Notes under the pieces: generated by a model | Databases searched by the model: none | Told to the model about the DNA's origin: nothing | What the model saw: only the letters and a program-made list of their open reading frames with translations | NCBI GenBank assembly: GCA_950295325.1 | Contig: OX485808.1 | Coordinates: forward strand, 25,690,527 to 25,754,526 | Source of the DNA: Polytrichum commune | Lineage: Eukaryota > Streptophyta > Polytrichopsida > Polytrichales > Polytrichaceae | DNA length: 64,000 bases | Direction: 5' to 3' | Program-made: the position numbers and the translations under genes | Part shown: in pieces, positions 35,433-48,200 of the stretch | Numbering within the stretch: the stretch's first letter is position 1 | Layout of the letters: each line of letters opens with the position of its first letter

Positions 35433-38400
35433 TAATGTTGAGATTCATACTTGGGACATGGATAATCTCCCAAAGTTGCACACATACACAAAGCTTATGG
35501 TACAATCAGCAATCCAAAAAGTTGAAAAACAAGAAGTTGAGGTTGTGTATAGGACCTTGGTGCAATACCCCAACATGGAGCAAATGGGGAAGAGGGTGGT
35601 GAGGAGATTGCTACATTTTTGGATTTACAGAACTTTGGAGAAGTTAAAGATTGGTTAGGTTCCCTAGTGGTGGGCAACCGGAGGATCTTGATTTTGGGTT
35701 AAGTGAAGATGTGGAAGTTTTGGTAGTAGGTGGGAGGCATATGGGCTTTATGATGATGAAGAAGAATATGAATTTGATGATTTTTGGACGACAATAGTTG
35801 TGTGGTGGACTCATAGTGTGTATGTGTATGCATAAAGTGAACCTTTTTGAGAAGTTGAAGCTTACTCTTCTTTTGCCTTCAAGCAAAACACTTTGTACAT
35901 AGCAATCTTAGTAGAAAACTACACTTGTTTAAATGGTGAAAGGAAACTTGCTAGCCCTACTAACTTATGCCATATGTGGACTAAAATGAAGTGATGGTAT
36001 TGAAATTTGTGCAAAATTTAAACACTGAAGACAAGAAACTTAGGGTGTAGTATAGTAGAGCCACCTATTTACAAACAAGACCCCATCATCAATCTATAGG
36101 GTACAAGAATTTCGACTAGACTGGGACTGAATTTCGACATGGCCAGAACCAATAATACCATGACAAATGCCATGGTTTTGAGTGCTAAAGTGAAAAGGAA
36201 TGAGTAGTTAAAATGAATGGTAATGGCAGGCTTAGATATTGCTAATATGCTCATGCCATTTTTGTCTTTAAAAATTCACAATAATTTCAACTCAAGGAGT
36301 AATTTTTACCATTAAAATTTGTAGTCCTTCTAATTTATATCTTCCTACATTGGAAAATTTTGCACTACCTTATGATTCTCTAGATTTGGCACATAATCTC
36401 TTAAGAGATCAATTATGCACACCTCTACTTTGTTTTAAGAGAGAAGATAAAAGCTTTACCTTGATCTAATCCATTTACATGAATTTATAGAATATTTCTC
36501 AATTTAGCAAAGAAATGTAAAAGATGTCAACATATAACGATTGGTCTTTGGAACACTAGGATCTTGATAGATTATGCCCAAAACTCTCCTCCGTCATTGA
36601 CAACCATGTATGCAAAATGCTCAAAACTTGGACTCACAGATCCCCTATAATGAGCCCATATATTAAACAATATCAACTCTCAGGCAAAAATGATCCTCTA
36701 TTTTCACAAACCGACTGACAATTATGAGGGACATACATTATGCACATTTGAGCTCATCAAAAATTCATCTCAAGAATCATACATGGAAAACAACTATCGT
36801 GTTATCTTCTCCCCATGAACTTATCTCATTCATGAATCATCATGTTTATATAACAACTTGGTTGGCAATCTCTACAAACATCCAAGGTAGCATACAGTCG
36901 TATATGTTATATTCTCAATCAACATAAAGCTCAACTAGCCTAGTCCTCATCACAACATTACTCCATCCATAACATCCAATCATAATCATAAGATCAACCA
37001 TTTGGCTCTTAGGGCTACTGCCTCCTGATTTAGACTATTGACAACCCTAGCCTCTCTAAACCTCTTTTCTTTTAGTACATACTTTGACGGGTGAGGTAAT
37101 TCATCATGAATTTGACTTTTCTCGCTAACCTAAAAAGTTCCTTATCATTCGTCTCAATCCTAGGCTAACCGCTTTCTCTTCCTCCTCACCTTTCACATGC
37201 TATTGGCTCTCTCTTTGGCTATGGCCGTTAATTTTTATGACGCTACATGCTACAACAATCTTAAAGTTCACTATTCTTTGACTTCCACTCGGTTGTCTAC
37301 TTGCTTAGCTTTGCAATTTTGATGTTGTTGTCGGAACTTGACAAGTTCCACCTCTGTCCTTTCATTCACTCTATCCTCATTAGATTAATCTCAGGCCATC
37401 ATCTCTAATGTTTAACCCTCTTAACTCTCTTTCCTAGCAATCATGCACATGCCATCGCCCAATACTACAAGGACTTCTAACCTTCTTTGATATGCACTTT
37501 GATCTCCTTGTTCTCTCTTTATCCATTCTTGCTTCATATTTTAGTTCTTATATTGATTATAGCGTACAAGTTCACTCAATCCCTTTACACATCTTCCTTT
37601 GTCTTTTGACGTCATGGACTTGCATTCTCTTAACGCCTTCCATCACTTGCTCTAATGACTCCACTTAATCTCATTCTTAGGATCAAACATTTACCCACAA
37701 TCAACCATAACCTTTGTTCCACACACATCCTCACTACCATCTCTCCATTTTGACACATTGATTGATCACTTAAATTTTTTACTATAGCCAATGCATCAAC
37801 ATACATTACTCATGGATGCAGCAATAGTCCGTAATATTTCAAAAATCAGAGTGTATTGCTCCCCTATCATAGGTGGTAGCAAATTCTACACCAATCTTGG
37901 CAAACTATTGCACTCTACATGACTATGGCCAACACCACTCTTTGTTCATGGCTTCATGTTTGCTATTCAACTACATTCCAACTTTAGACATTGAAAATTA
38001 CCTTCTTTCTTCCTCATGCAATAATCTCTTATCTCGTCTTTGGTAGACTGTTATAACATCTACATTGTGCCTATTGTGTAATGTAACCACTCCTACATTA
38101 TATTCATCTAATTATAGCATGCCACTTCCATCTTAAGTCCAAAGCCAAGAAATCCAAAATCCCAATTGAGACTATAGCCTAAAATCATGTTCTACAATAT
38201 ACCTACGAATTTATAAGATATGAGTAAAATAAATGTCCAGTATGATTTATGTATTTCATAATATTGTTCATTCAGTTGTCACATCCACCTTACATAACAT
38301 GTTATTTTGGGGAGAACCCCTAGAAGTATATATGGAAGCCTTGTGTATTATAGAAGTACACATACCTTGACAAGTGTTGCACGATTGAAGCCTTACTCTA

Positions 38401-39539
38401 GATGTACATTTTCCATAACCAACAAGAAGTACACTCAACAAAAACATGTTTTAAGAGGACAGAGTCCACATTAGGGTTGAATGTTACCATCGCTACTATA
38501 GGATTGACTATAATAGGAATGTCCAATAGAATCATTAAGCTATCTTGTTCAAAACTCATGCAAAAATATAGATTTCACTTGAAATCCACTTATATACAAG
38601 TGCCTCATAGGCATAATATCAAACACAACACATTTTTGCATGAATATACTAGAGTTCTTGAAAAAAAATTGTTTTCTTAACATCATGTGACACATAAGTA
38701 GGTACTTAAATAAAAAAAATTCAAACTTGCGTGAAACCTCAAAATGGCCTCCCTACACAACTGCTCAGTCAACAACATATATGCACTTGGACTGGAGATC
38801 CTCAGCTCTCAACGTTTGCATAAAATAAATCAAGATACGATCAAATATGGGGCATTAGATGAAAATAGCCCAATTCAGCCATAGATGGTGGATCTCTCTC
38901 TCTCTCTCTCTCTCTCATGTTCCAATTTGTGTTGTTAGGTGTATAGATTGTTGAAATATTAGGATTGTTAGGTCAAAATGGAGGATTTTTTTGAGAACCC
39001 ATTTTCTAGTAGACAAAGGGAGTTCATATATTCAAAGAGTTTTTGTTTTTCGCTTTCAACATTTGTGCCTCCAATCTCAAGAAAACTAGAATCCCCTCTT
39101 TGAAAATTTAGTGGATTTTTTTTTACTATACGTATCTTCATGATTAGATCATACTTTCTTTTTTAGTTTCACCTTATGATTTCCACCATGTCTAGCATTG
39201 TATGAAGATACATGGTTGTGTCTTCATGTAAGAATGGTTGCATTAATTCTTGGTTTTCAAAAACTAGTGTAGCATGTAAGAAATAAAGTATGCACTCTTC
39301 AAATTGGGTGCAAGCATGGTCAAGTACATGGCTCCATTACATTGCATAAGTTTAAATGAAAGTGATTTCAAACTGTATACTATCTTTGAGTTTTGTGAAA
39401 AAAATTCATAAACACTCGAAAAACATATTGATTTACAAAGCCAAACACTTTATGTTGACAAAACAAATTTGTAGGAAAGTCTACATATTTTAAAGAGGGT
39501 GCAAGTAGTTTGCAAGTAGGTGTATTGAACATGTAATTC
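35433..39539. other. Gene-free stretch
   Basis: Short overlapping frames only, with no recognisable product. 36950-38110 is pyrimidine-rich (CTCTTTCCT-type words) and probably an old decayed repeat. A (TC)n microsatellite lies at about 38890-38915. Nothing else is supported. Confidence 0.5.
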
Positions 39540-39905
39540 TCTAAAATTTGTTTAAAATATGATAAAATTATATTAAGTTGATAGTTTCTACAAATTTTTG
39601 TAATGATGCACCCAAGTTTATAATGAACTCATGAAATTTGATTAAATTCTTACTTCAAAATATTTAAGGTCATGACATTTATGTGCAAAACCAAATTTAG
39701 CCATTACCTTTTGAGCAATCATTTTGATGATAAGTTTTGAAGATCTCATCTTGATATTCTATATTTGAGTTTCCAAGACAACAATAGAGGATGCCATAAA
39801 AAATGGAATTTAAACAACACTTTGCTACTACTTTAGGCGTTAATGATTTTAGTATATCGAAGCATTTTTTCGTATACCTCACCGTGCTTGCTCCCAACAA
39901 TACAA
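39540..39905 (-). repeat. Dispersed repeat, copy B (partner of 20815-21175)
   Basis: The reverse complement aligns with 20815-21175, with the same word order. A 67-codon minus-strand frame (39900-39697) covers the middle and has no recognisable domain. The opposite orientation of the two copies argues for dispersal by transposition, not local duplication. Confidence 0.6.
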
Positions 39906-40329
39906 AGAGGGCAAATTAGCCATTGGGGCATCACGGAATGATAGACATAAATGCAACATGAGCATGCTTATCAATAAGTTGTAATATCTTTCACTAGTCA
40001 TAATTTGAGGATCCCTCAAACTATAATGTTGATTCTCTAACTATTTTTTCTCTATAGATTTCTTTGCCAATATGTGATACACTCGACTTGCTTCATGCAA
40101 CAATTATTATTATTATTATTCTAGGCTTTATGCTTTGTGTTTCTTTATGCTAATTCTTATTGCCCACTTCTTCAAGATCTTATTCCCCATCTTCAACAAA
40201 TTGATCTTGCACAACTTTCTTTTACAATGTTTGCATCTCCTTAATTATTAATTGTGCAGTATAAAACATGTTCATATTATGAAAATTTTCTAGTGCATGA
40301 TTTGCTATATGTTGGAATTCATATACATG

Positions 40330-41150
40330 AATTATACATAGATTATGAAGGAAGACATGTATGTAGTGACAATATTGTAACGGCATTTTGAATTTCTTTT
40401 GATGTTATTCAATATCCCAAATGCTTGTTCAAAGACCATGCGTGTATTTGATTGAATGAAGGTCTCGTGCGCTCTCTCATGTAACATCCATTTTTTCCTC
40501 ACCTTTGATAGGTGAATAGAATTAAGATTGCATATGATAAGTTACATTTTCAATGAACATGGAAGGTAGAAATACCCCTTTCATAGTCTTCTTCCCAATT
40601 TATACTTTAAGGAGCAAAGCCCAATTATGTATACGACCAACTAATCCAAAATCATATACCAAAATTTGCATTATGCATCTCCAACCCCTTTGAGAAATGT
40701 TGACTAAAGAATTTCCTACAATAATATGAAGCCCTCGATGAAGCCATATCCCATAAATGTGTAATGATGGAAACACGACTCCCATCAATTGCTTCCAATA
40801 CGTAGGGAATGCCTTGAAGGTCTTCAAAATCAAAAGGGATCTTTTGAATACAAGCAAATGTTGGTTTTTAAAATCATAGAAGGCCTTACATGATTTTTAA
40901 TAGCTTCACGATACTCTCTTACAATTATTCAAGCAATACTATGTGCTATCCTATATAAATTAGTACACATTATCAAAATATTACCACTCCTTAATTGTGT
41001 TGATTTCAAGGCAACAATATGTATGGGAAAACATTTTTCATTTTCATATCAATATTTTCCCAAAACATGCCCTAAAATTGTGCACAAACTTTTTATGTAG
41101 GGAGATTCAAGCGCACAACTTTTTTAATATATTCTCCAAAAATGAGCTCA
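40330..41150 (-). pseudogene. PIF/Harbinger transposase pseudogene
   Basis: On the minus strand, collinear fragments in shifting frames match the DDE_Tnp_4 nuclease of Harbinger elements. They are a helix-like block SIA-IIVREYREAIKNH (near 40930), then DLQGIPYVLEAIDGSRVSII with the first catalytic Asp (AIDG), then YYCRKFFSQ-like text, the FG--YDFGLVGRIHNWALL block (equivalent to the second Asp, D--WPGS-HD), and FIQSNTRMVFEQAFGILN, equivalent to the VERAFG third catalytic Glu (near 40430). Several frameshifts and stops are present. No TIRs were identified around it. Confidence 0.65.
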
Positions 41151-42909
41151 AAAGATTATGTTCTAAATATCCGCCTACCCTCTCATAGTTTCATAAAGTC
41201 CTTAGAGAGTATTCAATCAGCACCTTCAAGAATGAAAATGGCAATCAACATCATTTCAACATTGTTTATATAGACCAATTTGTTGAAATGTCAATAAGGC
41301 AACTATCACATATTTTATAACCATGAAGTGAGCAAGGACAACAAGAATATGTGTCTTCTTTAATATGTGGCTACAAATTTTGAAAAAATGGTTAGTATAT
41401 ACTTCCATGATGATAGAAGTATTCAAGAAAACCTTCGGGACTTTGCATTGAAGATGGGACTTAGGACTTGTACATAAGAATTTCACATTTCACATAGAGG
41501 AATCCCAAGTTCTATGTAAATTATATTTATTGGGCTCTTGAGGCTCAAAAGTGGAGACTTTGCCTCCATGTTGGGACTTGTTGACATGAGTGAGACTCGG
41601 GATTTGGGACTCCATGTGAACTGGCCCTAAGCAATGCTTGCACTCAATCGTACATTTGAACCTTATGGTGGTACGTTGGGATACCAAATTGCCTTGGCTC
41701 TCCCATAAAGTCAAAATCTCACTCAAAATAACTCCAATTCCGATCGGAAGGGTGCCAATGGACTGCATTCGATGAGCACAGTCACGTCATCAACTAAAAC
41801 ATAAGAATTTATTGCCCATGATTCTTGAAGACTGAGAGGATAGATTGCTTGGTGATCCACTACTCCCTCCACTGCGACGCAAAAATATCGGAGATGGGTC
41901 CATTCACGGTTGGGGTACTACTTTTGGGACAAAGGACTTAAGGACTATGTCGCATTGGATCTCGGCGTTTATCATGATTTACTATTATTTGATCAATAAA
42001 TTTTAAATAGATAAGTATGTAGTTCATAGGCTTTATCAAGAAAGATATTATTTCTTATTAAATAATCACCAATAATGGATAAATTCCCTATGAAATGAGT
42101 AGATAAGTCATAAAACTTGTAAGAGGTCATATGACTTGTTTGGGCCACATCAATGGCAATTCTTACTATTCAAGTGTACATCAGAGGTCAATTTTTTCCT
42201 ATTTTACATCCTAGTACCTTGGTGTAAGTGTCATGTGTCCATACATATATTTTTTAATGTCCAACTCTAATACTAAACGTTCATTTTTCATGTAGCCATG
42301 ATTTTGTGTATTGTTGGCCATGTTTGGTGCCACATGTAAAGTTATACAATTGGTATGCAATACATTTTTGGTTCTATTGGTACACACTTGAACGATCATT
42401 GTGAGGAAAAAAATTGGGATCGTTTCGATTAATTTTTGTTATCCTTTTCATTCCTTGAACCTAAGGTGAACAATTTTGACAGCACCCATGAATGTCCTTT
42501 AAGGAATCAAAATGATATCTTAGATGACCCTATTCCTTGTAAATAAACTTTGTCGGTGTACTCAATATGGAGTATGAAATGTAGGTATGATCCAAAATAT
42601 GCTCCACAATACAAATCTAAGCACACCAAGTATGTAAAGTTGTCTAAAATAGTCCTTAAACCGTTAGACACCCAAAAGTAGTACCCAAACCGTGAATGCC
42701 CCTAGATGGCGTTGTCCCATCACCACTTAGGTCATTTGGTTCCTCCTCACATAGCTTCAACATGACAATGATCCAAATCTCGCAAACTGCAAGTGTCCAA
42801 AGTCCAGGGACGAATTAAATAATTAAACCCATGATTGCATGAAATTCATGCGGTACCCTAGGGTACCGCCATAAGGTTTATTTGTACACCAACATGCTAG
42901 TAGCCTACT
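41151..42909. other. No gene recognised
   Basis: Sequence 41490-41770 has a 92-codon minus frame without a known motif. The rest is AT-rich with no boundary or repeat that I recognise. Confidence 0.45.
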
Positions 42910-43140
42910 AGTAGCTACATTTTTTGTCTAATTAGTGTGGGCTATCATTTGGAATTGCATGTTTGTTGTAACTTTCTACCGGCATTATTGTTTTTACCAA
43001 CAAAGCTATATCATATTTTTCAGTGTGCATACTAACTACTTATGTTACTTGGGTAAAATATGATACTCTCAATAAAATGTTGTAGATATGTGTAACTCCA
43101 AATGGTAACCCACACTAATTAGACAAAACATTGCAGCCAC
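42910..43140. mobile_element. MITE with long TIRs (TTTTGTCTAATTAGTGTGGG family)
   Basis: The left arm runs TTTTGTCTAATTAGTGTGGGCTATCATTTGGA..., and the right arm is its reverse complement (...TCCAAATGGTAACCCACACTAATTAGACAAAA), with TIRs of about 50 bp. About 230 bp in total, no coding capacity. Related copies are the small palindrome at 33741 and the block at 48025-48196. The TSD could not be settled, so the superfamily is open. Confidence 0.7.
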
Positions 43141-43221
43141 ATATTAAGAAACATTAACTAAGATTCTTGGGCACACCCAATCATACAAAAAAAATTTGCG
43201 CAAGGACAAGTAGATGTATTA

Positions 43222-43299
43222 GGTAATCGTTTTATTGGAACAGGTTATCGGTGCAGAACCGGTTCTGCATTGATGACCGGTTCCAATAAAATGATTACC
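43222..43299. repeat. 78-bp near-perfect palindrome
   Basis: Arms 43222-43260 and 43261-43299 meet without a loop at GAACC/GGTTC and match with about 5 differences (GGTAATC-TTTTATTGGAAC). It is rich in ACCGGTT words, which also occur at 33700-33730. Confidence 0.8.
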
Positions 43300-43302
43300 A
43301 GA

Positions 43303-43494
43303 CGTAACTGGTTGGCCACTTTGTTGAGCCGCGCAGGTGACCTAAACAGTGGGTCACCTGTCGTCTTCTTCAACATATCCGATTTAGATGATCATAACCG
43401 GCTGGGATGTCGAGGTTATCGTCTGCAAACCTGTGTGCTCAGAGCCAATCGTGTAGTGCCACCTCGGCGAAACAAAGCGGCCAACCGGTTACGA
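43303..43494. repeat. Inverted-repeat (foldback) segment next to the palindrome
   Basis: CGTAACTGGTTGGCCACTTTG at the left is mirrored by AAAGCGGCCAACCGGTTACG at the right, with a small inner hairpin GGTGACC...GGGTCACC at about 43338-43360. The 80-codon frame across it is probably fortuitous. Confidence 0.65.
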
Positions 43495-44373
43495 ATTCAA
43501 GAGCTACACTAAATAATCATATTGTTGTGGACCATAGTAAGTTTCTAGTAGGAAATTAGCATGAACTTTTTAAATTGTTTTCTAGAAAATTAGTGTGGGT
43601 GACTATTTTATTTTTGTCCTATCAATATGTTTGTCGAAAGTCTTCATGAAGACGTTAGGAAAAAAACCCGAGGTCGTCAACCCACATTAATCAAGGTTGA
43701 CTAGAAAATTAGTGTGGCCCGCGTTAAATCTCCACCCACACTAATAGAACTATTACTGTAAGTGCAGCTACAATACTGCATAGCAGTTGGGGATGGGGAA
43801 GGGCTAACTTACATGAACGCATATGGGCTACATGAGACTCGGCCTAAATCTAAGTGTCTAACAGAATATCTGGAGCACAATTTGCACTTCATTCCAAGGC
43901 CCAAGAACAAGGCTCCAGGGTTGAATATTCGTATGGGAGTACAATGTGGGCCAAAATAGCAAAAGATTGCTGGGTAGCCAATCACGAGAGACCACTAAAT
44001 CTGCATGTTGGAAAACTTCATTCCCATAGTGTGCTTTCAAGATAAGGAACTGTCACCCTGTCCTGTTGTTTGTCAACCGCGAGGAGTGTTCGGGGGTTGT
44101 GCATGTGGAAGCATCTGCTACAGCCTGGAGCTCATATTTGGGCATGGGATGATGCCATGTGACAAACTTCACGAACATCCGCTGGTGTAAGAAGAAAGAA
44201 GAAGATAACAGAAAGAAAAAAAACGGTGCAAATTCCTGGACATGACTCATAACGACCCGTGCGCATGTTTGACAAATTTCACTTGACATTCAACATCAAA
44301 TTCAAAGTCTCACATGACGTTGAATGTCAATCAAATGAGTGTCAATTTGACGTCTACCTTTCCTTCTAACATG

Positions 44374-44748
44374 CACTCTAAACTCCGTTAGTAGCACACT
44401 TGTGGCATCCAAAGTGCACGCGATTCTACGGAGTTTTGTAGTGTTCACATGGATGCGTGATACTATAGAATTAGTGTGGCATGTGACATTGTGGAATAAC
44501 ACAAAGGAGATGTGAGGACAATTCGAATTCATGTGGTCCACTCCACTTGGCCTTCCCGGCCGATGTGGCGGACGCATGCACCAACATTCAACAAGTGGCA
44601 TGAGAAGAAGAAGACGAAGAAGACACTCCATATGTTGACACATGACACAATGCAATGAGATTTGAACTACGAACATCAGTTCCCTAGGGTTTCGGGATAT
44701 TAGAGAGTTTGTGACATTATGGGGGTTGATATTACGAAGTTTAGGGTG
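44374..44748. mobile_element. MITE, CACTCTAAACTCC family, copy 1
   Basis: The left end is CACTCTAAACTCCGTTAGTA; the right end is ...ATATTACGAAGTTTAGGGTG, which is inverted to it. 375 bp. A long minus-strand frame of 150 codons spans it, but a second copy of the family (48201-48677) does not preserve that frame, so it is not coding. TSD unclear (TG left, TA right). Confidence 0.65.
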
Positions 44749-44982
44749 TATCACCTGAATGTCACATGCCTAGCAACACGTGTCATTTCAATTTTTAATG
44801 TGTCAATTGATGTGTGGTTTTCTCTTTCACAAGTCACACTACATGTCAACTTCTAAATGGATTTCTAAATGTGTGTGTCAATGGACATGCACTTTTTTTT
44901 TTGGGCAAGCTTTTGCATGTCGAATGTCAAAAACTTGCATAAACTTTGTCAAAAATACACATTGATAATAACACACAACATG

Positions 44983-45345
44983 CACTCTACCTCCCTAATA
45001 TCATGCTTGTGGCAACCAAAGTGCATGTGAGATTAAGGAGGTATGTAGTGTCAACATGGATGCGAGATAATAAAAATATGGTGTAGCATGTGACATTCCG
45101 GAATAATACAAAGTCAACATTGAAAAAAATGACTATAATGACTATAATGATAATGATGAACAAGGATGACAATGTGATGCATGCAAGCGTGTGATATGAT
45201 TTCTTTGGTGGATTACTTTAAGGTCAAAACCCATGATATATGAGAGGGAAATGTGATAACAAGGAGGCATATTTAAATTGAGCACATCCAGTTCCCTAAG
45301 GTTTCAAGATATAAGAGAGGGAGTGACATTATGGAGGTAAAGGTG
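44983..45345. mobile_element. MITE, CACTCTAAACTCC family, copy 2
   Basis: The left end is CACTCTACCTCCCTAATATC; the right end is ...GACATTATGGAGGTAAAGGTG, its inverted counterpart. Internal words GTGGCAACCAAAGTGCA and GTAGTGTCAACATGGATGCG match the other copies. 363 bp, same orientation as copy 1. Confidence 0.65.
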
Positions 45346-46041
45346 TATAAGAACTTACCCACTATATTCAAGAACTTCCTATATTTTATATTTCTAGATA
45401 AGATCTCCCCACATGCTCCATGGCGGCATGGTGGCATATGGGTGTGAGCACATGTTTGCATGATAGCATGGGTATATGGGATTGTTTCATCCCGGATACT
45501 TATTCATATGCACATATGCCACATGTTGGGACGGTACGGGTCTAAGCTAGTTTGCTACAAGATAGAGCTCATTTTGGCATATGGTGCCATGTGATAACTT
45601 TAAGCAACATGTGTAAAAACCATGATACAAATACCTGGTACACATGACGACGACAACAACAACAACAAATGAGAACGTACCCATTGCAAAGTTCAAGTAC
45701 TCCCTTTTCTCCCTTTAATGATCCAATATAAGAGCTCCCCACCAATGACTTTTAATCTGGCTACACACCGGTATTTTGCGATTATAAAAATAGAATGAGG
45801 ACTATTTTATGATTCTTCCATATTTTTGTAATGAAAATAGCACAAATTTCTTAAATATCTTTAAAATTGGATGAAAGTGTATAATGATCCATGCATGCCT
45901 TCATCACTGCAATGGTTATAGCCAATGCTCTTCTCTTGAAAACTTGAAATAAAAATCACTATTCCCCACAATTACCAAGTGTGAATGTGTGTCAGCCTTG
46001 GCCTAGATGATTCCATAGTGAATCTAAAGTAGTATATGCAT
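45346..46041. other. No gene recognised
   Basis: AT-rich spacer with a short CGACGACAACAACAACAAC run near 45650. No coding support. Confidence 0.5.
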
Positions 46042-46290
46042 TGGTCTGAGGTGACCCTAAACTATCGGACGGCAATGGAGAGGTACCCAAATTCCAATGG
46101 AGGGGTTGGTGATTCGATTCCCGACCGTAAAATCTTCTCTTTGCTTCACGGAAAAACCAAGAGCCCACCCACCGAAAGGTAGGCAATAAACCCCACCCTG
46201 CACGAAGGGGATTCTTGAGCAAGGTAGGACCAATGGGCTCAAATTCACATTGATTTGCCCGTAGAAGTAGTAGTAGTAGTAGTAGTACCA
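46042..46290 (+). mobile_element. tRNA-derived-type SINE, plus strand
   Basis: A box-A-like TGGTCTGAGGTG (46042) is followed by GACCCTAAACTATCGGA and box B GATTCGATTCC (46111-46121). The tail is an (AGT)n run at about 46266-46289. The head is shared with the SINE at 33219, while the body after about 46150 differs, so they may be subfamilies with a common head. Confidence 0.6.
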
Positions 46291-48024
46291 CTTTAACTCC
46301 TCTTCACATGTGCTTCACATTTCTCTCAAAAGAGAGCAAGCTCTTCTCTCTCATTAATGTCATGTACTCAGGCAAATATGTATAGTAGAGTGTCCCACCA
46401 TATGGCATGCTAAGAAGATAAGTAGGAAAAAGTAACACCATTGCTTTGCACTAACGTGAGAATGGTCTCCTTGGCCACACATTGGCCTAGACCTTAACCC
46501 TTAATGTTCCTATAGAACACCTTGTGGTTGGCATATCATTTCTCCCCATCCCTTAGCATGGGTAAGTGGTCGTTTTGGGAGAATGTGTTCTTTGAAGGGG
46601 TGTTCAAGATTTACTTCATAACAATGTTTCAAGAAGTGACCATATTTTCTGATTCTCCATGAGTGTGTTGACTTACATCTTGGTATGAGTATATCCAGAT
46701 AGTGTTTTGGGACGTATGTCTATGTTGCAAAAGGTTTTACAAGCTGACTAAAGTGCACACAAATGTCACTTGACATAAGCATGCTCAGAAATACCTTTTT
46801 CTTGCATACTAAAAGTAAAGACATGGCACTTGCCATTAGTACACTCAATAATATCATTCCTCTTCATACTAAAACACCGAGCTATCAATTCAAGTATCCC
46901 AATATGCTACGTTAAAAGTCATAACATACGCGACGTTTCGCTTGAAAAAGTTACTTAAGTTGACAAATGATATCAGGTTGACAATTAGTGGACGTGACAC
47001 TCCAAGGTCTCTACACGTTTCATTTAGGCCCTTCACAAACAATGTACGTGACACTAAATATCATAAAGAATGTCTCTTTTGGACATTTAAAACTAAAAAC
47101 ACCATAAATTAATTTTAGATGCCCCCCTATAACAGCTTGAGGCCCACATTGGGCCTCTCAGACCTTCCAAGGGTTAAGCCATTCACGGAGTTCCATGGGA
47201 CACCCTATGACTAGCATTATAACGCTAATTACCAAGGAGTGTATGTGGTGTGTGGTGGGATGTGAGAGAAGATAAGGGGGTGTTCTCCCCTATGACTCAT
47301 CTCCACCTTACAGCATGAGCTTTGTCGCTTATAATGGATTTTGCAGGGCCATGTTATGCAACCCGTAGGGAAAGCTCCAAGGAAACGTCATATCCAAGCC
47401 ACCTAGCCTAAAACAAGACACTACAAGATAAGGATGAGATTACAGTATCTTTTCTTTTTTTAAATTCAATGCTTTCGTTCTGCCCTTGATATCTGAACAC
47501 TACCAATGAGCCATGTAATAATGGGCGAATCCCCCTTGCCCACGACGCCGACAACTTCTTAGTGAGAAGTTGTGGAGGGGCTCCAACTTTGGGACTACAC
47601 CAAGTGTTTGAGTTAGTGCACACTTCCACTAGCTTGACACATTGTATTCATGCATATGAAAAAAAAAATGTTGGGCCATGTCATCCCCTCAGCCATGCAA
47701 CCATAAGTTTCCATGCCTATCCAGATTTTCCATATACATTTATATCCATGTATTTTCCTCCCGCTCTTCCTCCCAAATGATCATCAACAACCCAACTTGG
47801 ACCTCTTACACCTGTGGATATGAATTAAGGTGTGGTTGTTATTCCATTCGTTTTCGTGTTCTTAAACTTTCATCAATTTACACAATAAGCCTTGTGTTGC
47901 ATCAACAAATCTACAATGAAACATCAACACTAGTTGGATTGAAAAGTCGGACAACTCTTCATTTCGTTATGGTTATTGCATGTGTTTGTTTGTTGATTCC
48001 CTATCCAACTACACCATTTACACC
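46291..48024. other. No gene recognised
   Basis: Short overlapping frames only. A block at 47450-47650 has a weak tRNA-like box A on the minus strand (ATGGCTCATTGGTAG) but no convincing box B. The 126-codon frame at 47678-48058 has no motif and runs into a MITE. Confidence 0.45.
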
Positions 48025-48196
48025 TATTATTGTAGTTTGGAGTTACATGTTGCTATAATGTGTTTTTACTAAGATAAACATTTATGGCCAAGACAATTAT
48101 ACTATGTTCCTTGATGTGCATACTATTTATATGGGTAAGAAACAATATTGTTGGTAGAAAGTTATAGCAACGCGTAACTCCAAATGATAAACCATA
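48025..48196. mobile_element. MITE fragment related to 42910-43140
   Basis: GTTTGGAGTTACATGTTGCTATAA at the left and TTATAGCAACGCGTAACTCCAAATGATAAAC at the right form an inverted repeat. The reverse complement of the right half follows the order of 42945-43040 (TTTGGA, GTTGTAACTTTCTACC, ATTATTGTTT, GTGTGCATAC). Confidence 0.6.
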
Positions 48197-48200
48197 GTAC

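Noticed and set aside
44302-44754. 150-codon minus-strand frame
   Set aside because: It spans a MITE, and the other copies of the family do not keep the frame.
47450-47650. Possible SINE on the minus strand (ATGGCTCATTGGTAG box A-like)
   Set aside because: No matching box B at the right spacing and no second copy in the window.
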